Of a stretch of 60,465 nt of DNA, positions 34,440 to 42,908 are shown piece by piece. Source of the DNA: Saccharothrix deserti (GTDB lineage Bacteria; Actinomycetota; Actinomycetes; Mycobacteriales; Pseudonocardiaceae); the NCBI RefSeq assembly GCF_009769385.1, contig NZ_ML775963.1, positions 173,084-233,548 of the forward strand. Direction: 5' to 3'. The notes beneath the pieces are model-generated. The model was not told where the DNA came from. It saw nothing but the letters and a program-made list of their open reading frames with translations, and searched no databases. Each line of letters opens with the position of its first letter. Position 1 is the first letter of the stretch. A program made the translations under genes and the position numbers.

Positions 34440-34455
34440 CTGGAGCGCACTCCAG
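34440..34455. promoter_or_regulatory. Promoter/operator of the SDR gene: CTGGAG-N4-CTCCAG
   Basis: CTGGAG and CTCCAG flank CGCA at 34440-34455. On the minus strand the order is TTGACC, a 17-base spacer containing this palindrome, then TGTTGG as a weak -10, then the SDR start. This is the classic geometry of TetR/MarR repression. No such regulator gene is adjacent. Confidence 0.65.
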
Positions 34456-34518
34456 GTCAAGCCGGGCGGCGACCCGGGTGGGGCGGCCGACGTGGTGCCG
34501 CCCCACCCCCATCACGGA

Positions 34519-34986
34519 TCAGCCCTTGTGGCCGCCGACGTGGTGGTCGCCATGGTCGTGGTCGTCATCGTCGTCGTGGTGGTCATCGTCATCGTCGTGG
34601 TTGTGGTCATGGTCGACGTTGTCGAAGTGATCGCCGGTCACCACGCTGCTGTCCTCGAAGCCGGTGCCCGCGCCGTAGGGGCCCGAGAACGAGAAGTCGC
34701 TCTCGAAGAACGCGTCACCGTCCTCCGTGAACGCTTCGACCTCGAAAGCGCCCGCGCCCTCGTCCCCGGCAGTCAGGAACAGCTCGTGGAAGGACGTGTC
34801 ACCGTTTTCGTTGGCGGTGGCGTGGAGGGCGTGCAAGAACGCACCGTGCTCGCCCACGAACGCAAAGCCGTGGGCGTGGTTGACCTCGGCCTCGGAGTCC
34901 GTGTCGGCGGAGGCGATGCCCGCCGAGCCGATGATGATGGGGAACGCGACCGCGCCTGCGGCGACGAGTCGGATGAGGCTGCGCAT
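34519..34986 (-). CDS. Secreted protein with His/Asp-rich C-terminal tail
   Basis: A 155-aa protein with a Sec signal peptide (MRSLIRLVAAGAVAFPIIIG, cleavage near GIASADT, ~residue 27). The mature part is very acidic and rich in Phe and Gly. The last ~35 residues are almost only Asp and His (DHDHNHDDDDDHHDD and more, ending HVGGHKG), a likely cluster for Zn, Ni, Cu or Ca binding. AGGAGG lies seven bases before ATG 34986. No family is recognised. It may buffer metals at the cell surface. Confidence 0.8.
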   Translation of the reverse strand: MRSLIRLVAAGAVAFPIIIGSAGIASADTDSEAEVNHAHGFAFVGEHGAFLHALHATANENGDTSFHELFLTAGDEGAGAFEVEAFTEDGDAFFESDFSFSGPYGAGTGFEDSSVVTGDHFDNVDHDHNHDDDDDHHDDDDDHDHGDHHVGGHKG

Positions 34987-35186
34987 GGTGGAACCTCCTG
35001 GGTGTTAGACGGCCATGCGTTCACATCGTTACCTCGCAGGTCGAGCCCTCGACCGTCGCCGACCGCATCGTGTGAACCGGGGTTTGAAGCAGCGAAAACG
35101 GCCTGATCAGCGGACATCACGAGGGGTGGGCGCAAGCCCCTGCTTATGGGTGACATCAGTGCACTCTCACGCGTCCAAGGCGTGTC

Positions 35187-36104
35187 GTGGACAATTCCGG
35201 TGCGATGGTGGAAGAGGACCTTGAGCTGCTGATCACCGCGGTGGTGGCGGCCGACGACGAGCAGCAGGCGCGCGCCGCCTGCGCCGGACTGCTGAGCCAG
35301 GTCGGCGGGCGGGTCGTGCGGGCCTTCGACTGCTCCGACGAGGAACCCGGCTGCTGGTCGGTGACGATCAGCCTGGTCAGCGGCGAACGCGCGACGCAGA
35401 ACGTGGCCGGCGCGCTGGCCAGGGCGGTCCGCACGTTCGTCCGCCGGCTCGGCGACGAGTTCCCCACGCCGCGGGTGGCCTGCGAGCCGCCGACCGCGTG
35501 GACGGTGCTGGAGGACCCAGCGCTGCTCGACGGTCTGGTGCCGGGCGCGGAGCGGCTCCTGGTGGAGGCGTGGGCGGGCGGCGACCCCGGACACCAAGGC
35601 CCCGAACACCACGACCCGAAGCACAACGACCCGGAGCAACGCCGTCCGGAGCGGGGTGGTCCGGAGCAGGACGAGCGGGAAGGGCAGGACGGGCTGGACC
35701 AACCGGACGAGTCGGAGCCGGAGCAGGCGGCCGACGCCGAGCCGGAGCCCGGCACGCGGCTGTCGTTGCGCGTCGACGTGGCCACGGATCGGACCGCCGG
35801 CGCCGAGTGGCAAGCGCGGGCGGTAGCGAGCCGGGTCGCCCGGAGTGGCAAGATCACTCGGGTGGCTCCACATGGGCACCTACTGAGCGTGCACATCGAC
35901 CTCGGTGCGAACGTTAATTCGCCCACGGTGGCGCTACACGACGCCGTCGCGTCACTGGGCCGTTCGGGGTGGTCGGCGGTGGAGTGGTCCGGCGGTTCGG
36001 CGTCGATCCGCTGGTCGGCGACACCGGTGCCGCCCGCGGGTATCGCCGCGCTGGAACTGACAGCGACACCGGCCTCGGCATTCGTGTGGACGGTGCCCGA
36101 CTGA
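35187..36104 (+). CDS. Hypothetical protein with two globular halves and a charged linker
   Basis: A 305-aa soluble protein. Residues ~7-130 and ~188-305 are globular; between them lies a Pro/Glu/Gln/Asp/His-rich linker built of units like PEHHDPKHNDPEQ and PERGGPEQ. The halves share features (a strand with SVTISLVSG or SVHIDLGAN, then a helix ALARAVRTF or ALHDAVASL), so they may be duplicated domains. GTG 35187 has AAGG six bases upstream; ATG 35205 is an alternative. It lies 137 bp before the small-protein/FtsK operon and may belong with it. Confidence 0.7.
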   Translation: MDNSGAMVEEDLELLITAVVAADDEQQARAACAGLLSQVGGRVVRAFDCSDEEPGCWSVTISLVSGERATQNVAGALARAVRTFVRRLGDEFPTPRVACEPPTAWTVLEDPALLDGLVPGAERLLVEAWAGGDPGHQGPEHHDPKHNDPEQRRPERGGPEQDEREGQDGLDQPDESEPEQAADAEPEPGTRLSLRVDVATDRTAGAEWQARAVASRVARSGKITRVAPHGHLLSVHIDLGANVNSPTVALHDAVASLGRSGWSAVEWSGGSASIRWSATPVPPAGIAALELTATPASAFVWTVPD

Positions 36105-36241
36105 GATCGACATCGCTGACCCGAACGAGTGGATCTGAATGCCACCCGGTCAGCCGATCTTGCTTGTGAATCGTGAAAATTTAGGTACTACTTTCAACTA
36201 TAGGAACTCAAGCAGCTTTGCAGGAGGGATCGGGATCCGAC
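36105..36241 (+). promoter_or_regulatory. AT-rich promoter region of the FtsK operon
   Basis: The segment ~36175-36210 is strikingly AT-rich for this genome and includes TATAGG at 36199-36204 as a possible -10. AGGAGGG at ~36220 is a strong ribosome site but lies about 14 bases before ATG 36242. Confidence 0.5.
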
Positions 36242-36502
36242 ATGGCCAGCATCGAAGAGGTCCGCACCGCGATCGCTCAGGCCGTCGAGAAGGCGGGTCA
36301 GAGCGTCAACGCCCTGCAACAGGCCGCCGACCTGGCCGAGGACGCGCAAGCCCTGCTCAGCACAGCCACCCAGGGCAGCGTCCAGGCCGACGTGGAGCAG
36401 GCGAACGCGCGGTTCGCCGAGGTGGTCAGCGGCGTTTCCGACTTGCAGAAGCACCTCGGCGCCGGGATCTCCCAGGCCGAGAGCATCAATTCCAGGTTGT
36501 GA
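36242..36502 (+). CDS. Small helical protein A of the FtsK-type operon
   Basis: An 86-aa protein predicted to be two long helices: IEEVRTAIAQAVEKAGQSVN, then a turn and FAEVVSGVSDLQKHLGAG. It has no Cys, no Trp and no WXG motif. It resembles the next gene product (shared pattern: ALxQ near the start, AQxxL in the middle, FAE later), so the two look like paralogues forming a pair. Size and hairpin shape recall WXG100 proteins of type VII systems. The stop is followed by a GTG start after one base. Function unknown. Confidence 0.8.
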   Translation: MASIEEVRTAIAQAVEKAGQSVNALQQAADLAEDAQALLSTATQGSVQADVEQANARFAEVVSGVSDLQKHLGAGISQAESINSRL

Positions 36503-36503
36503 C

Positions 36504-36755
36504 GTGACCTCGGTAGGCGAGATCAAGCTCGCGCTCGAGCAGAGCTGTGAGTTCCTCCGCGACGCCTACCGCAGCGTCCGAGAGGCCCAGAACGCGTTGG
36601 ACGAAGCGGTCGACATCCTGGTCGCGGCGAGCGCCAACCACCACGAGTCCCTGGTTCCCGCCGGGTTCGTGAAGGCCGGCGAGAAGTTCGCCGAGGAGCT
36701 GGAGTTGATCGTCGGCAGCCTGGAACTGGTCCAACGCCTAGCCGTGGAGCTGTGA
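36504..36755 (+). CDS. Small helical protein B of the FtsK-type operon
   Basis: An 83-aa helical protein starting MTSVGEIKLALEQSCEFLRD, with GFVKAGEKFAEELELIVGSL as the second helix. It aligns loosely with protein A over most of its length, which supports an ancient duplication. It has one Cys and no WXG motif. It lies one base after gene A and one base before the FtsK gene, so all are one transcript. It could form a heterodimer with A, like EsxA/EsxB. Function unknown. Confidence 0.8.
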   Translation: MTSVGEIKLALEQSCEFLRDAYRSVREAQNALDEAVDILVAASANHHESLVPAGFVKAGEKFAEELELIVGSLELVQRLAVEL

Positions 36756-36756
36756 C

Positions 36757-39522
36757 GTGAACAGGCGTGACGAGCGCCGGAAGAGGATCGAGAGCTCCTT
36801 CGAGGAGTTCCGCCGGGCGGTGGCCGCCGCGTTGGGCAACGCCTCGCGCGAACACCGCCTGCTCGCCGACGAACGCGCACGCGACATGTTCGAGGTGATG
36901 TTGCGCGGCGACGGGGTCGACCGGGCGCTGGCCGACCACACGTTGGCCGAGGCGCTGGAGAACCCGCTGTTCACGCAGCAGGTGGCGAAGGCGCTGATCG
37001 ACCGGATCGACGCGTTCCGCGACTGGTCGGAACGCGGGCCGGACCAGTTGACCGCGCTGGTCAACGCGGTGGCGCAGGGCCCGGCGTCGTGGCCGCACGA
37101 GTCGTGGCTCGGCACACCGGGCACGTCCGACGGCAGCGAGGGCGTGCCCGAGCTGTGGCGCATCGGCACGGGTGTGGTGCGCAGCGCGCCGGAGCCGCAG
37201 CGGTTCCCGGTGGCCGTGCCGCTGCTCGACCAGGCGCACCTGCACATCGCCTCCACCCACGAGAGCCGGGCCGCGGCCGAGGGCCTGGTGGAGAGCCTGC
37301 TGCTGCGGGTGCTGAGCCACTTCCAGCCCGGTCTGGTGCACGTCCACGTGTGGGACGTCAACCAGCTCACCGGCGCGCTGCCCGGCCTGTACCCGCTGAC
37401 CCGGGCGGGTCTGCTGACCGTGCACGACCCGGCCCGGCTGCACGAGCTGCTGGACGAGCTGTCCGACCACATCCGCCGGGTGCACACCGGTGTGCTGGTC
37501 GAGGGCCACCAGTCGGTGAAGGCGGCGGGCGGGCGGCGGACCGAGCCGTGGCGGGTGGCGGTGCTGTTCGGCAACCGGCAGGCGTTGAAGGAAGAGCACC
37601 AGCAGCAGCTGCAACGGGTGGCGCGCAACGGTCTGGCGGCCGGCATCCAGCTGTTCATCGTCGACATCCCGATCACGGTCAACTCGCCGGTCGAGACCGT
37701 CACCATCGCCGCCGACCAGACGGCGACGTGCACGATGACCGGCAAGCACGTGGCCGTCGCGCTCGACCCGCCGTTCCCCCGCGCGTCGGTGCCCCGCGCG
37801 TGCGCGGCGATCGCGGACAAGCGGGAGGAGCGCCGCACCCGGCTCGGCACGTTCGCCGACCTGCTGCCGGAGCAGCTGTGGCAGGAGAGCTCGGCGGCGG
37901 GCGTGATCGCGCCGGTCGGCTACCACGAGGGCGAGCCGGTGCACGTGGCGCTGGGCGACACGTCGCCGCACGCGTTGATCGGCGGGCCCAGCGGCTCGGG
38001 CAAGACGAACTTCCTCTACGCCATGCTCGGCAGCCTCGCCGCCCGGTACCGGCCGGAGGAGCTGGAGCTGTACCTGCTGGACTTCAAGGAAGGCGTGTCG
38101 TTCGCGCAGTTCGCGCCGGGTCGCAAGGACCCGACGTGGCTGCCGCACGCGCGGCTGGTCGGCGTGAACGTCAACACCGACCGCGAGTTCGGCGTGGCGC
38201 TGCTGGCGTTCCTGGCCGACGAGATGCGCAGGCGCGCGGACGCGGCCAAGCGGCACGAGGTCACCAAGCTGGAACAGCTGCGCGACGAGGACCCGCACGG
38301 CCACTGGCCGCGGATCGTGGCGGTGATCGACGAGTTCCAGTACCTGTTCGGCGAACGCGACCAGGTCACCGCGCAGGCGACCCAGCTGCTGGAGGACGTG
38401 GCCAGGCGCGGCCGGTCCCAGGGCATCCACCTGGTGCTGTCCAGCCAGGACGTGTCCGGTATCGAGGGTTTCTGGGGCAAGTCGGCGATCTTCGAGCAGT
38501 TCACCGTGCGCATCGCGCTGCCGAAGGCGCGCCGGGTGCTGGCCGAGCCGCAGAACGACGCCGCGGTGGAGCTGCCGCGCTGGCACGCGGTGGTCAACCA
38601 CGAGTCGGGCGTGCGGCCGGGCAACGAGATCGCGCGCATCCCGGACGCCACCACCAAGGGCACGTTCGACGTGCTGCAGGCCGAGCTGCACGGGCTCCGA
38701 CCGCCCGACCTGGCGGAGCCGATCCTGTTCGACGGCAGCAAGGTGCCCGCGTTGCACCCCCTCCCGGACTTCCGGGCGCTGCGGCCGGGCGAGGGCAACC
38801 CCACCGTGCTGATGGGCCAGGTGATCGACGTGGCGGGCAGCGCGGCCAAGGTGCGCTTCGCCCGCACCCCCGGCCGCAACATCGCGGTGCTCGGATCGCT
38901 CGCCGAGGACGCGGCGGACGTGCTGGGCGGCGCGGCGCTGTCGCTGGCCCGCCAGCACGAGCCGAACGACGCCCAGTTCACCCTGGCGTGCCTGGCCGAG
39001 GACGCCTGGCCGCACGCGGAGAAGCTGGCCAAGCAGCTGCGCGGCGCGGGCCACGCGGTGAACCTGTTCGGCCTCGACGGCATCAGGGCGCTGGTCGACG
39101 ACACCGCGAGCCGGATCACCGCCAGCATGACCGGTGAGACGGGCGCGCCACTGCAACCTCACTACTTGGTGGTTTACGCGGTGGACGCGGCGCACACCCT
39201 GTTGGAAGCCAAGAACCCGACGACGCGGGTCTCCGGGGTGGAGAACCTGCGGACCGTGCTCAAGCACGGCCCGGAGAACCGGACCCACGTGCTGGGCTGG
39301 TGGCGGGGCGTGCAGCGGCTGAAGAACAGCCTGTCGCCGGGCGTCTACGACGACATCGGCGCGTGGGTCGCGTTCGACATCCAGGGCAAGGAGCTGCTGT
39401 CGTTCGGACCGGAGCAGGTCATGGCGTGGTCACCGCGACCGCGGCGCGGCCTGTTCTTCGACCGGTTCGAGCACTCGCGGCCCCAGGTCGTCATCCCGTT
39501 CGACACCGGGGAGGAACCATGA
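36757..39522 (+). CDS. FtsK/SpoIIIE-type (HerA-FtsK superfamily) ATPase
   Basis: A 921-aa soluble ATPase. Residues ~1-95 are helical. About 120-390 form a region with VHVHVWDVNQLTGALPG, looking like a degenerate first ATPase-like domain. The main FtsK/SpoIIIE domain is ~390-650, with Walker A GGPSGSGKT (409-417), Walker B IVAVIDEFQ (Asp ~525) and the sensor VLSSQDVSG. The C-terminal ~270 residues form a second fold with GRNIAVLGSLAEDAADVLGG but no clear P-loop. No membrane helix is seen, unlike EccC or chromosomal FtsK. Coupled to two small helical proteins and a 143-aa protein. Confidence 0.88.
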   Translation: MNRRDERRKRIESSFEEFRRAVAAALGNASREHRLLADERARDMFEVMLRGDGVDRALADHTLAEALENPLFTQQVAKALIDRIDAFRDWSERGPDQLTALVNAVAQGPASWPHESWLGTPGTSDGSEGVPELWRIGTGVVRSAPEPQRFPVAVPLLDQAHLHIASTHESRAAAEGLVESLLLRVLSHFQPGLVHVHVWDVNQLTGALPGLYPLTRAGLLTVHDPARLHELLDELSDHIRRVHTGVLVEGHQSVKAAGGRRTEPWRVAVLFGNRQALKEEHQQQLQRVARNGLAAGIQLFIVDIPITVNSPVETVTIAADQTATCTMTGKHVAVALDPPFPRASVPRACAAIADKREERRTRLGTFADLLPEQLWQESSAAGVIAPVGYHEGEPVHVALGDTSPHALIGGPSGSGKTNFLYAMLGSLAARYRPEELELYLLDFKEGVSFAQFAPGRKDPTWLPHARLVGVNVNTDREFGVALLAFLADEMRRRADAAKRHEVTKLEQLRDEDPHGHWPRIVAVIDEFQYLFGERDQVTAQATQLLEDVARRGRSQGIHLVLSSQDVSGIEGFWGKSAIFEQFTVRIALPKARRVLAEPQNDAAVELPRWHAVVNHESGVRPGNEIARIPDATTKGTFDVLQAELHGLRPPDLAEPILFDGSKVPALHPLPDFRALRPGEGNPTVLMGQVIDVAGSAAKVRFARTPGRNIAVLGSLAEDAADVLGGAALSLARQHEPNDAQFTLACLAEDAWPHAEKLAKQLRGAGHAVNLFGLDGIRALVDDTASRITASMTGETGAPLQPHYLVVYAVDAAHTLLEAKNPTTRVSGVENLRTVLKHGPENRTHVLGWWRGVQRLKNSLSPGVYDDIGAWVAFDIQGKELLSFGPEQVMAWSPRPRRGLFFDRFEHSRPQVVIPFDTGEEP

Positions 39523-39950
39523 TCAGCCACGCCTCAGTCGTGCCCGCTCAGCGCACCAGCGGGGACGCCGCGCCGGAGGTCGAGGCGGTCTCGGCGGTCG
39601 AGCGGTACCGCGAGATCATCGCGCTGGCCGGCGACTCGGTGGACCGGATGCGCGCGGCCGACCGGGCCCGGGTGCGGCAGCTGCTGGAGCGGCTGGCCGC
39701 GTCCCAGGACCGGATGGCCGAGGTCATCGACCAGGAGAAGCTCGTCAAGCAGGTCGTCGCCGAGCACTGGGAGGGCGTCGTCAGGCTGCTGTGGGACGAG
39801 CGGTGGTTCACGATGACGACGGTGCCCGGCCCGGACGAGTCGGTGCCGCCGCGTGACCAGAGCGAGTACAACACCGCGCTGGACCTGGCCTACCGGGCGT
39901 TGGAGGACGCGGCGCAGAAACGCAACCTGTTGCGCCGCAAGGGTTCTTAG
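39519..39950 (+). CDS. Small protein of the FtsK-type operon
   Basis: A 143-aa mostly helical protein. ATG 39519 overlaps the FtsK stop (ATGA), and GAGGA lies just upstream. The middle (~30-75) is a strong amphipathic helix, VRQLLERLAASQDRMAEVID, and the C-terminus is basic (KRNLLRRKGS). No known domain is recognised. It may bind the ATPase or nucleic acid. The gene ends 4 bp from the convergent GNAT gene. Confidence 0.78.
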   Translation: MISHASVVPAQRTSGDAAPEVEAVSAVERYREIIALAGDSVDRMRAADRARVRQLLERLAASQDRMAEVIDQEKLVKQVVAEHWEGVVRLLWDERWFTMTTVPGPDESVPPRDQSEYNTALDLAYRALEDAAQKRNLLRRKGS

Positions 39951-39954
39951 GGTT

Positions 39955-40362
39955 TCAGAAGCCCCAGGAGACGGCGACCGTGTCGAAGTCTAGTTCGGCC
40001 TCGGCACGGCGGTAGGTGGCCAGGGCCGCGGTGTTGTCCTTCTCGGTGCCGGTCCACACACCGGTGCAGCCGCGTTCCCTGGCCAGCCCGATCAGGCTCT
40101 CGATGAGGGCGGTGCCGATGCCCCGGCGCCGGTAGGCCTCGTCCACGCCCAGTTCGTAGAGGAACATCTCCACGCCCTTGTCGGGGTGGATGGTCTCCAC
40201 CCCGGACACGAACCCGGCCGGCTCGCCGTCGACGTAGGCGATGAACAGGTGGTGCCGGTCGTCGGCGAGGAACGCGCGGGTCGCGTCCTCGATCGGAGGG
40301 TCGTCGAACAGGTGGCCCGCGGCCACCACGGCGTCGAACGACGTGATGCGGCGGATGTCCAT
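39955..40362 (-). CDS. GNAT acetyltransferase, AAC(3)-I-like
   Basis: A 135-aa GCN5-related N-acetyltransferase. The acetyl-CoA motif is RRRGIGTALIESLIG (~residues 80-94), preceded by the strand VEMFLYELGVDEAY, which resembles aminoglycoside 3-N-acetyltransferases of type I (there IYIYDLAV). The C-terminus, NTAALATYRRAEAELDFDTV, also fits that group. Resistance function is not proven; many housekeeping GNAT proteins share this layout. Confidence 0.8.
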   Translation of the reverse strand: MDIRRITSFDAVVAAGHLFDDPPIEDATRAFLADDRHHLFIAYVDGEPAGFVSGVETIHPDKGVEMFLYELGVDEAYRRRGIGTALIESLIGLARERGCTGVWTGTEKDNTAALATYRRAEAELDFDTVAVSWGF

Positions 40363-40416
40363 GCTGTCGTCGCTCCTCGGGTGGGCGGGAGATGTGTCGC
40401 GGTGCGACGGATCGCG

Positions 40417-41586
40417 TCAGTCGCCCTTCACGTTGACGATCTGCCGCAGGGTGTGCCGGACCTCGACGAGATCGGCGGCGTCCGCCATGACGATGTCGAT
40501 GTCCTTGTACGCCGCGGGGATCTCGTCGATGAACGCGTTGGTGTCGCGGTACTCGATGCCGACCATCGCCTTGCGCAGGTCCTCGTGGCTGAAGGTCCGG
40601 CGCGCGGCCGAGCGGGAGTAGTTGCGGCCGGCGCCGTGCGGTGACGAGTTCAGCGCGAGCTTGTTGCCCTTGCCGACCACGACGTACGACGCGGTGCCCA
40701 TCGACCCGGGGATGAGGCCGGGCCGGCCCTCCTCGGCGTTGATGGCGCCCTTCCGCGACAGCCACACCTCCTTGCCGAAGTGGGTCTCCTGCTCGGTGTA
40801 GTTGTGGTGGCAGTTCGTAGTCTCCTGCCGTTCCACGTCCGTGCCGATCCAGTCGGACACGCACGCCACGACCCGGTCCATCATCTCCTCGCGGTTCAGC
40901 CACGCGAACTCCTGGGCCCACCGCATCTCGCGGATGTAGGCCCAGAACTCGGCCTCGCCCTCCACGAGGTAGGCCAGGTCGGGGTCGGGCAGGCTGATCC
41001 ACCGGCGTTCGCACTGCGCCCGCGCGACGTCGATGTGGTGCTGCGCGATCTTGTTGCCCACCCCGCGCGATCCGGAGTGCAGGAACAGCCACACCCGGCC
41101 CGTCTCGTCCACCGTGATCTCGATGAAGTGGTTGCCGGAGCCGAGGCTGCCCAACTGGAACTTCCAGTTGGCGGCGTAGCGGGCCGGGTCGAACCCGGAC
41201 TTCTCCGCCCGCTCGCCCAACGCGTGGACCCGCTCGGCCGCCGTGGCGGTGAGGCCCTTGTTGTACTTCCCCGCGGACAGCGGCACCGCGGCTTCGACCG
41301 CCTCCCGCAGCGGCGCGAGCGGCCGGGAGCGGAAGTCGTCCTCGGTGAACTGGGTGCGGACCGCGATCATGCCGCAGCCGATGTCCACCCCGACCGCGGC
41401 CGGGATGATCGCGCCGAGGGTGGGGATGACGCTGCCGACGGTCGCGCCCTTGCCGAGGTGTGCGTCGGGCATCAGTGCCACGTGCGGGAAGACGAACGGC
41501 ATCAGCGCGGTCTTCTCGGCCTGTTCGCGGGTCTTCGGCTCCAGGATCGACGCCCAGTTCAGGAGGCTCTTGCTGATCTTCTCCAC
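40417..41586 (-). CDS. rtcB: RNA-splicing ligase RtcB
   Basis: A 389-aa RtcB 3'-phosphate/5'-OH RNA ligase that uses GTP and Mn. The metal site is VGVDIGCGM (Asp ~68, Cys ~71), with further motifs GSLGSGNHFIEI, FLHSGSRGVGNKIA and NSSPHGAGRNYSR, which holds the His that is guanylylated. It acts in tRNA or rRNA repair. GTG 41586 is the likely start, with AAGG seven bases upstream. No archease or rtcA gene is next to it. Confidence 0.95.
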   Translation of the reverse strand: MEKISKSLLNWASILEPKTREQAEKTALMPFVFPHVALMPDAHLGKGATVGSVIPTLGAIIPAAVGVDIGCGMIAVRTQFTEDDFRSRPLAPLREAVEAAVPLSAGKYNKGLTATAAERVHALGERAEKSGFDPARYAANWKFQLGSLGSGNHFIEITVDETGRVWLFLHSGSRGVGNKIAQHHIDVARAQCERRWISLPDPDLAYLVEGEAEFWAYIREMRWAQEFAWLNREEMMDRVVACVSDWIGTDVERQETTNCHHNYTEQETHFGKEVWLSRKGAINAEEGRPGLIPGSMGTASYVVVGKGNKLALNSSPHGAGRNYSRSAARRTFSHEDLRKAMVGIEYRDTNAFIDEIPAAYKDIDIVMADAADLVEVRHTLRQIVNVKGD

Positions 41587-41822
41587 GGTGATGCCTTTCC
41601 AGTGGCGGATTCGCCGCCGGCTGTTCTGAATCTTTTCGGTGACTTCGGGGAGTGGGTCGAGGCGGGGAAGCCGCGCCGGGACCACGCCAGGACGGTACGC
41701 CTCGGCGATGACGCGGTCATGCGCGTTTTGCCCCACTGCGGGACGACTGCGGGACGACTGCGGGACACAGCTCACAGCCGAACGGCGGAACAGCGCCGAG
41801 ACTTCGTGCTGTTGCACTTCGT

Positions 41823-42830
41823 ATGACCTTGCCGAGCACCGCGCGGGAGATCCGTCTCGCATCCCGCCCAGAAGGCTTCCCGACCGTCGAGAACTTCGAA
41901 CTGGCCGAGGCACCCGTGCCGACCATCGGTGACGGGCAGTTGCTGGTCCGCAACCTCGTGATGAGCGTCGACCCGTACATGCGGGGCCGGATGAACGAGG
42001 GCAAGTCGTACGTGGCGCCGTTCGAGATCGGCAAGGCCCTCGACGGCGGCGCGGTGGGCGAGGTCGTGGCGTCCAACGCTCCCGGTTTCGAGGTCGGCGA
42101 CACCGTGCTGCACTTCCTGGGCTGGCGTGAGTACGGCGCGGTGGAGGCGGCCGACGCGGTGAAGGTCGACCCGCGGCAGGCGCCGATCGGCGCGTACCTG
42201 GGTGTGTTGGGCATGCCCGGCATGACCGCCTACGCGGGCCTGCTGGACGTGGCCGCGTTCAAGGAAGGCGACGTGGTGTTCGTGTCCGGCGCGGCGGGCG
42301 CGGTCGGCCAGGTCGCCGGTCAGGTCGCCCGGCTGCGCGGCGCGAAGCGCGTCATCGGCAGCGCCGGCAGCGACGAGAAGGTGAAGTACCTGGTCGAGGA
42401 GCTGGGCTTCGACGTGGCGTTCAACTACAAGAACGGCCCGGTCGCCGACCAGCTCGCGGAGGCGGCGCCGGACGGCGTCGACGTGTACTTCGACAACGTC
42501 GGCGGCGACCACCTGGAAGCGGCGATCGACGCGCTCAACCCGTACGGCCGCGTCGCCCTGTGCGGCGCGATCTCGAACTACAACACCAGGACCCCGGCGG
42601 GTGTGCGCAACTTCGGCCTGGCCGTGGGCAAGCGGCTGAACCTGCGCGGCTTCCTGGTCCACGACCACGAGCACCTGCGCGACCAGTTCGTGGGCGAGGT
42701 CGGCGGCTGGATCGCCGAGGGCAAGCTGCGCTACCAGGAGACCGTGACCGAGGGCCTGGACCGCGCGCCGGAGGCGTTCATCGGGATGCTGCGCGGCGAG
42801 AACACCGGCAAGGCCCTGGTCACCCTGTAG
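41823..42830 (+). CDS. NADP-dependent oxidoreductase (zinc-independent MDR family)
   Basis: A 335-aa medium-chain reductase of the leukotriene B4 dehydrogenase/YncB-like group. Features are VMSVDPYMRGRMNE (~residues 46-59), LGMPGMTAYAGLLDVA, NADP motif SGAAGAVGQVAGQVA (~157-171) and VDVYFDNVGGDHLE. It lacks the zinc ligands of alcohol dehydrogenases. It probably reduces enones or quinones. It is divergent from rtcB and ends 78 bp before the erm leader peptide. Confidence 0.9.
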   Translation: MTLPSTAREIRLASRPEGFPTVENFELAEAPVPTIGDGQLLVRNLVMSVDPYMRGRMNEGKSYVAPFEIGKALDGGAVGEVVASNAPGFEVGDTVLHFLGWREYGAVEAADAVKVDPRQAPIGAYLGVLGMPGMTAYAGLLDVAAFKEGDVVFVSGAAGAVGQVAGQVARLRGAKRVIGSAGSDEKVKYLVEELGFDVAFNYKNGPVADQLAEAAPDGVDVYFDNVGGDHLEAAIDALNPYGRVALCGAISNYNTRTPAGVRNFGLAVGKRLNLRGFLVHDHEHLRDQFVGEVGGWIAEGKLRYQETVTEGLDRAPEAFIGMLRGENTGKALVTL

Positions 42831-42836
42831 TTGTTC

Positions 42837-42901
42837 CGTGCACGAAAGTTGTCTCGTGCACGAAAATCGGTTGTCGGACACCGCCGGCGATGCGCTAGCG
42901 T
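42837..42901 (+). promoter_or_regulatory. Promoter of the erm leader (WhiB7/WblC-type candidate)
   Basis: CGTGCACGAAA occurs at 42837-42847 and 42855-42865 (18 bp apart). AAAAT sits three bases before TTGTCG (-35, 42871-42876), and TAGCGT (-10) lies at 42896-42901 after a 19-base spacer. An AT-rich patch directly before the -35 is a hallmark of WhiB7/WblC-activated antibiotic-response promoters. The start site would coincide with the leader ATG at 42909. Confidence 0.6.
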
Positions 42902-42908
42902 CGCCGGC

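Noticed and set aside
36523..39288. A 921-codon open frame on the minus strand opposite the FtsK-type gene
   Set aside because: Composition is Arg/Gln/His/Val-rich with no motifs, while the plus strand shows Walker A and B motifs and tight operon spacing.
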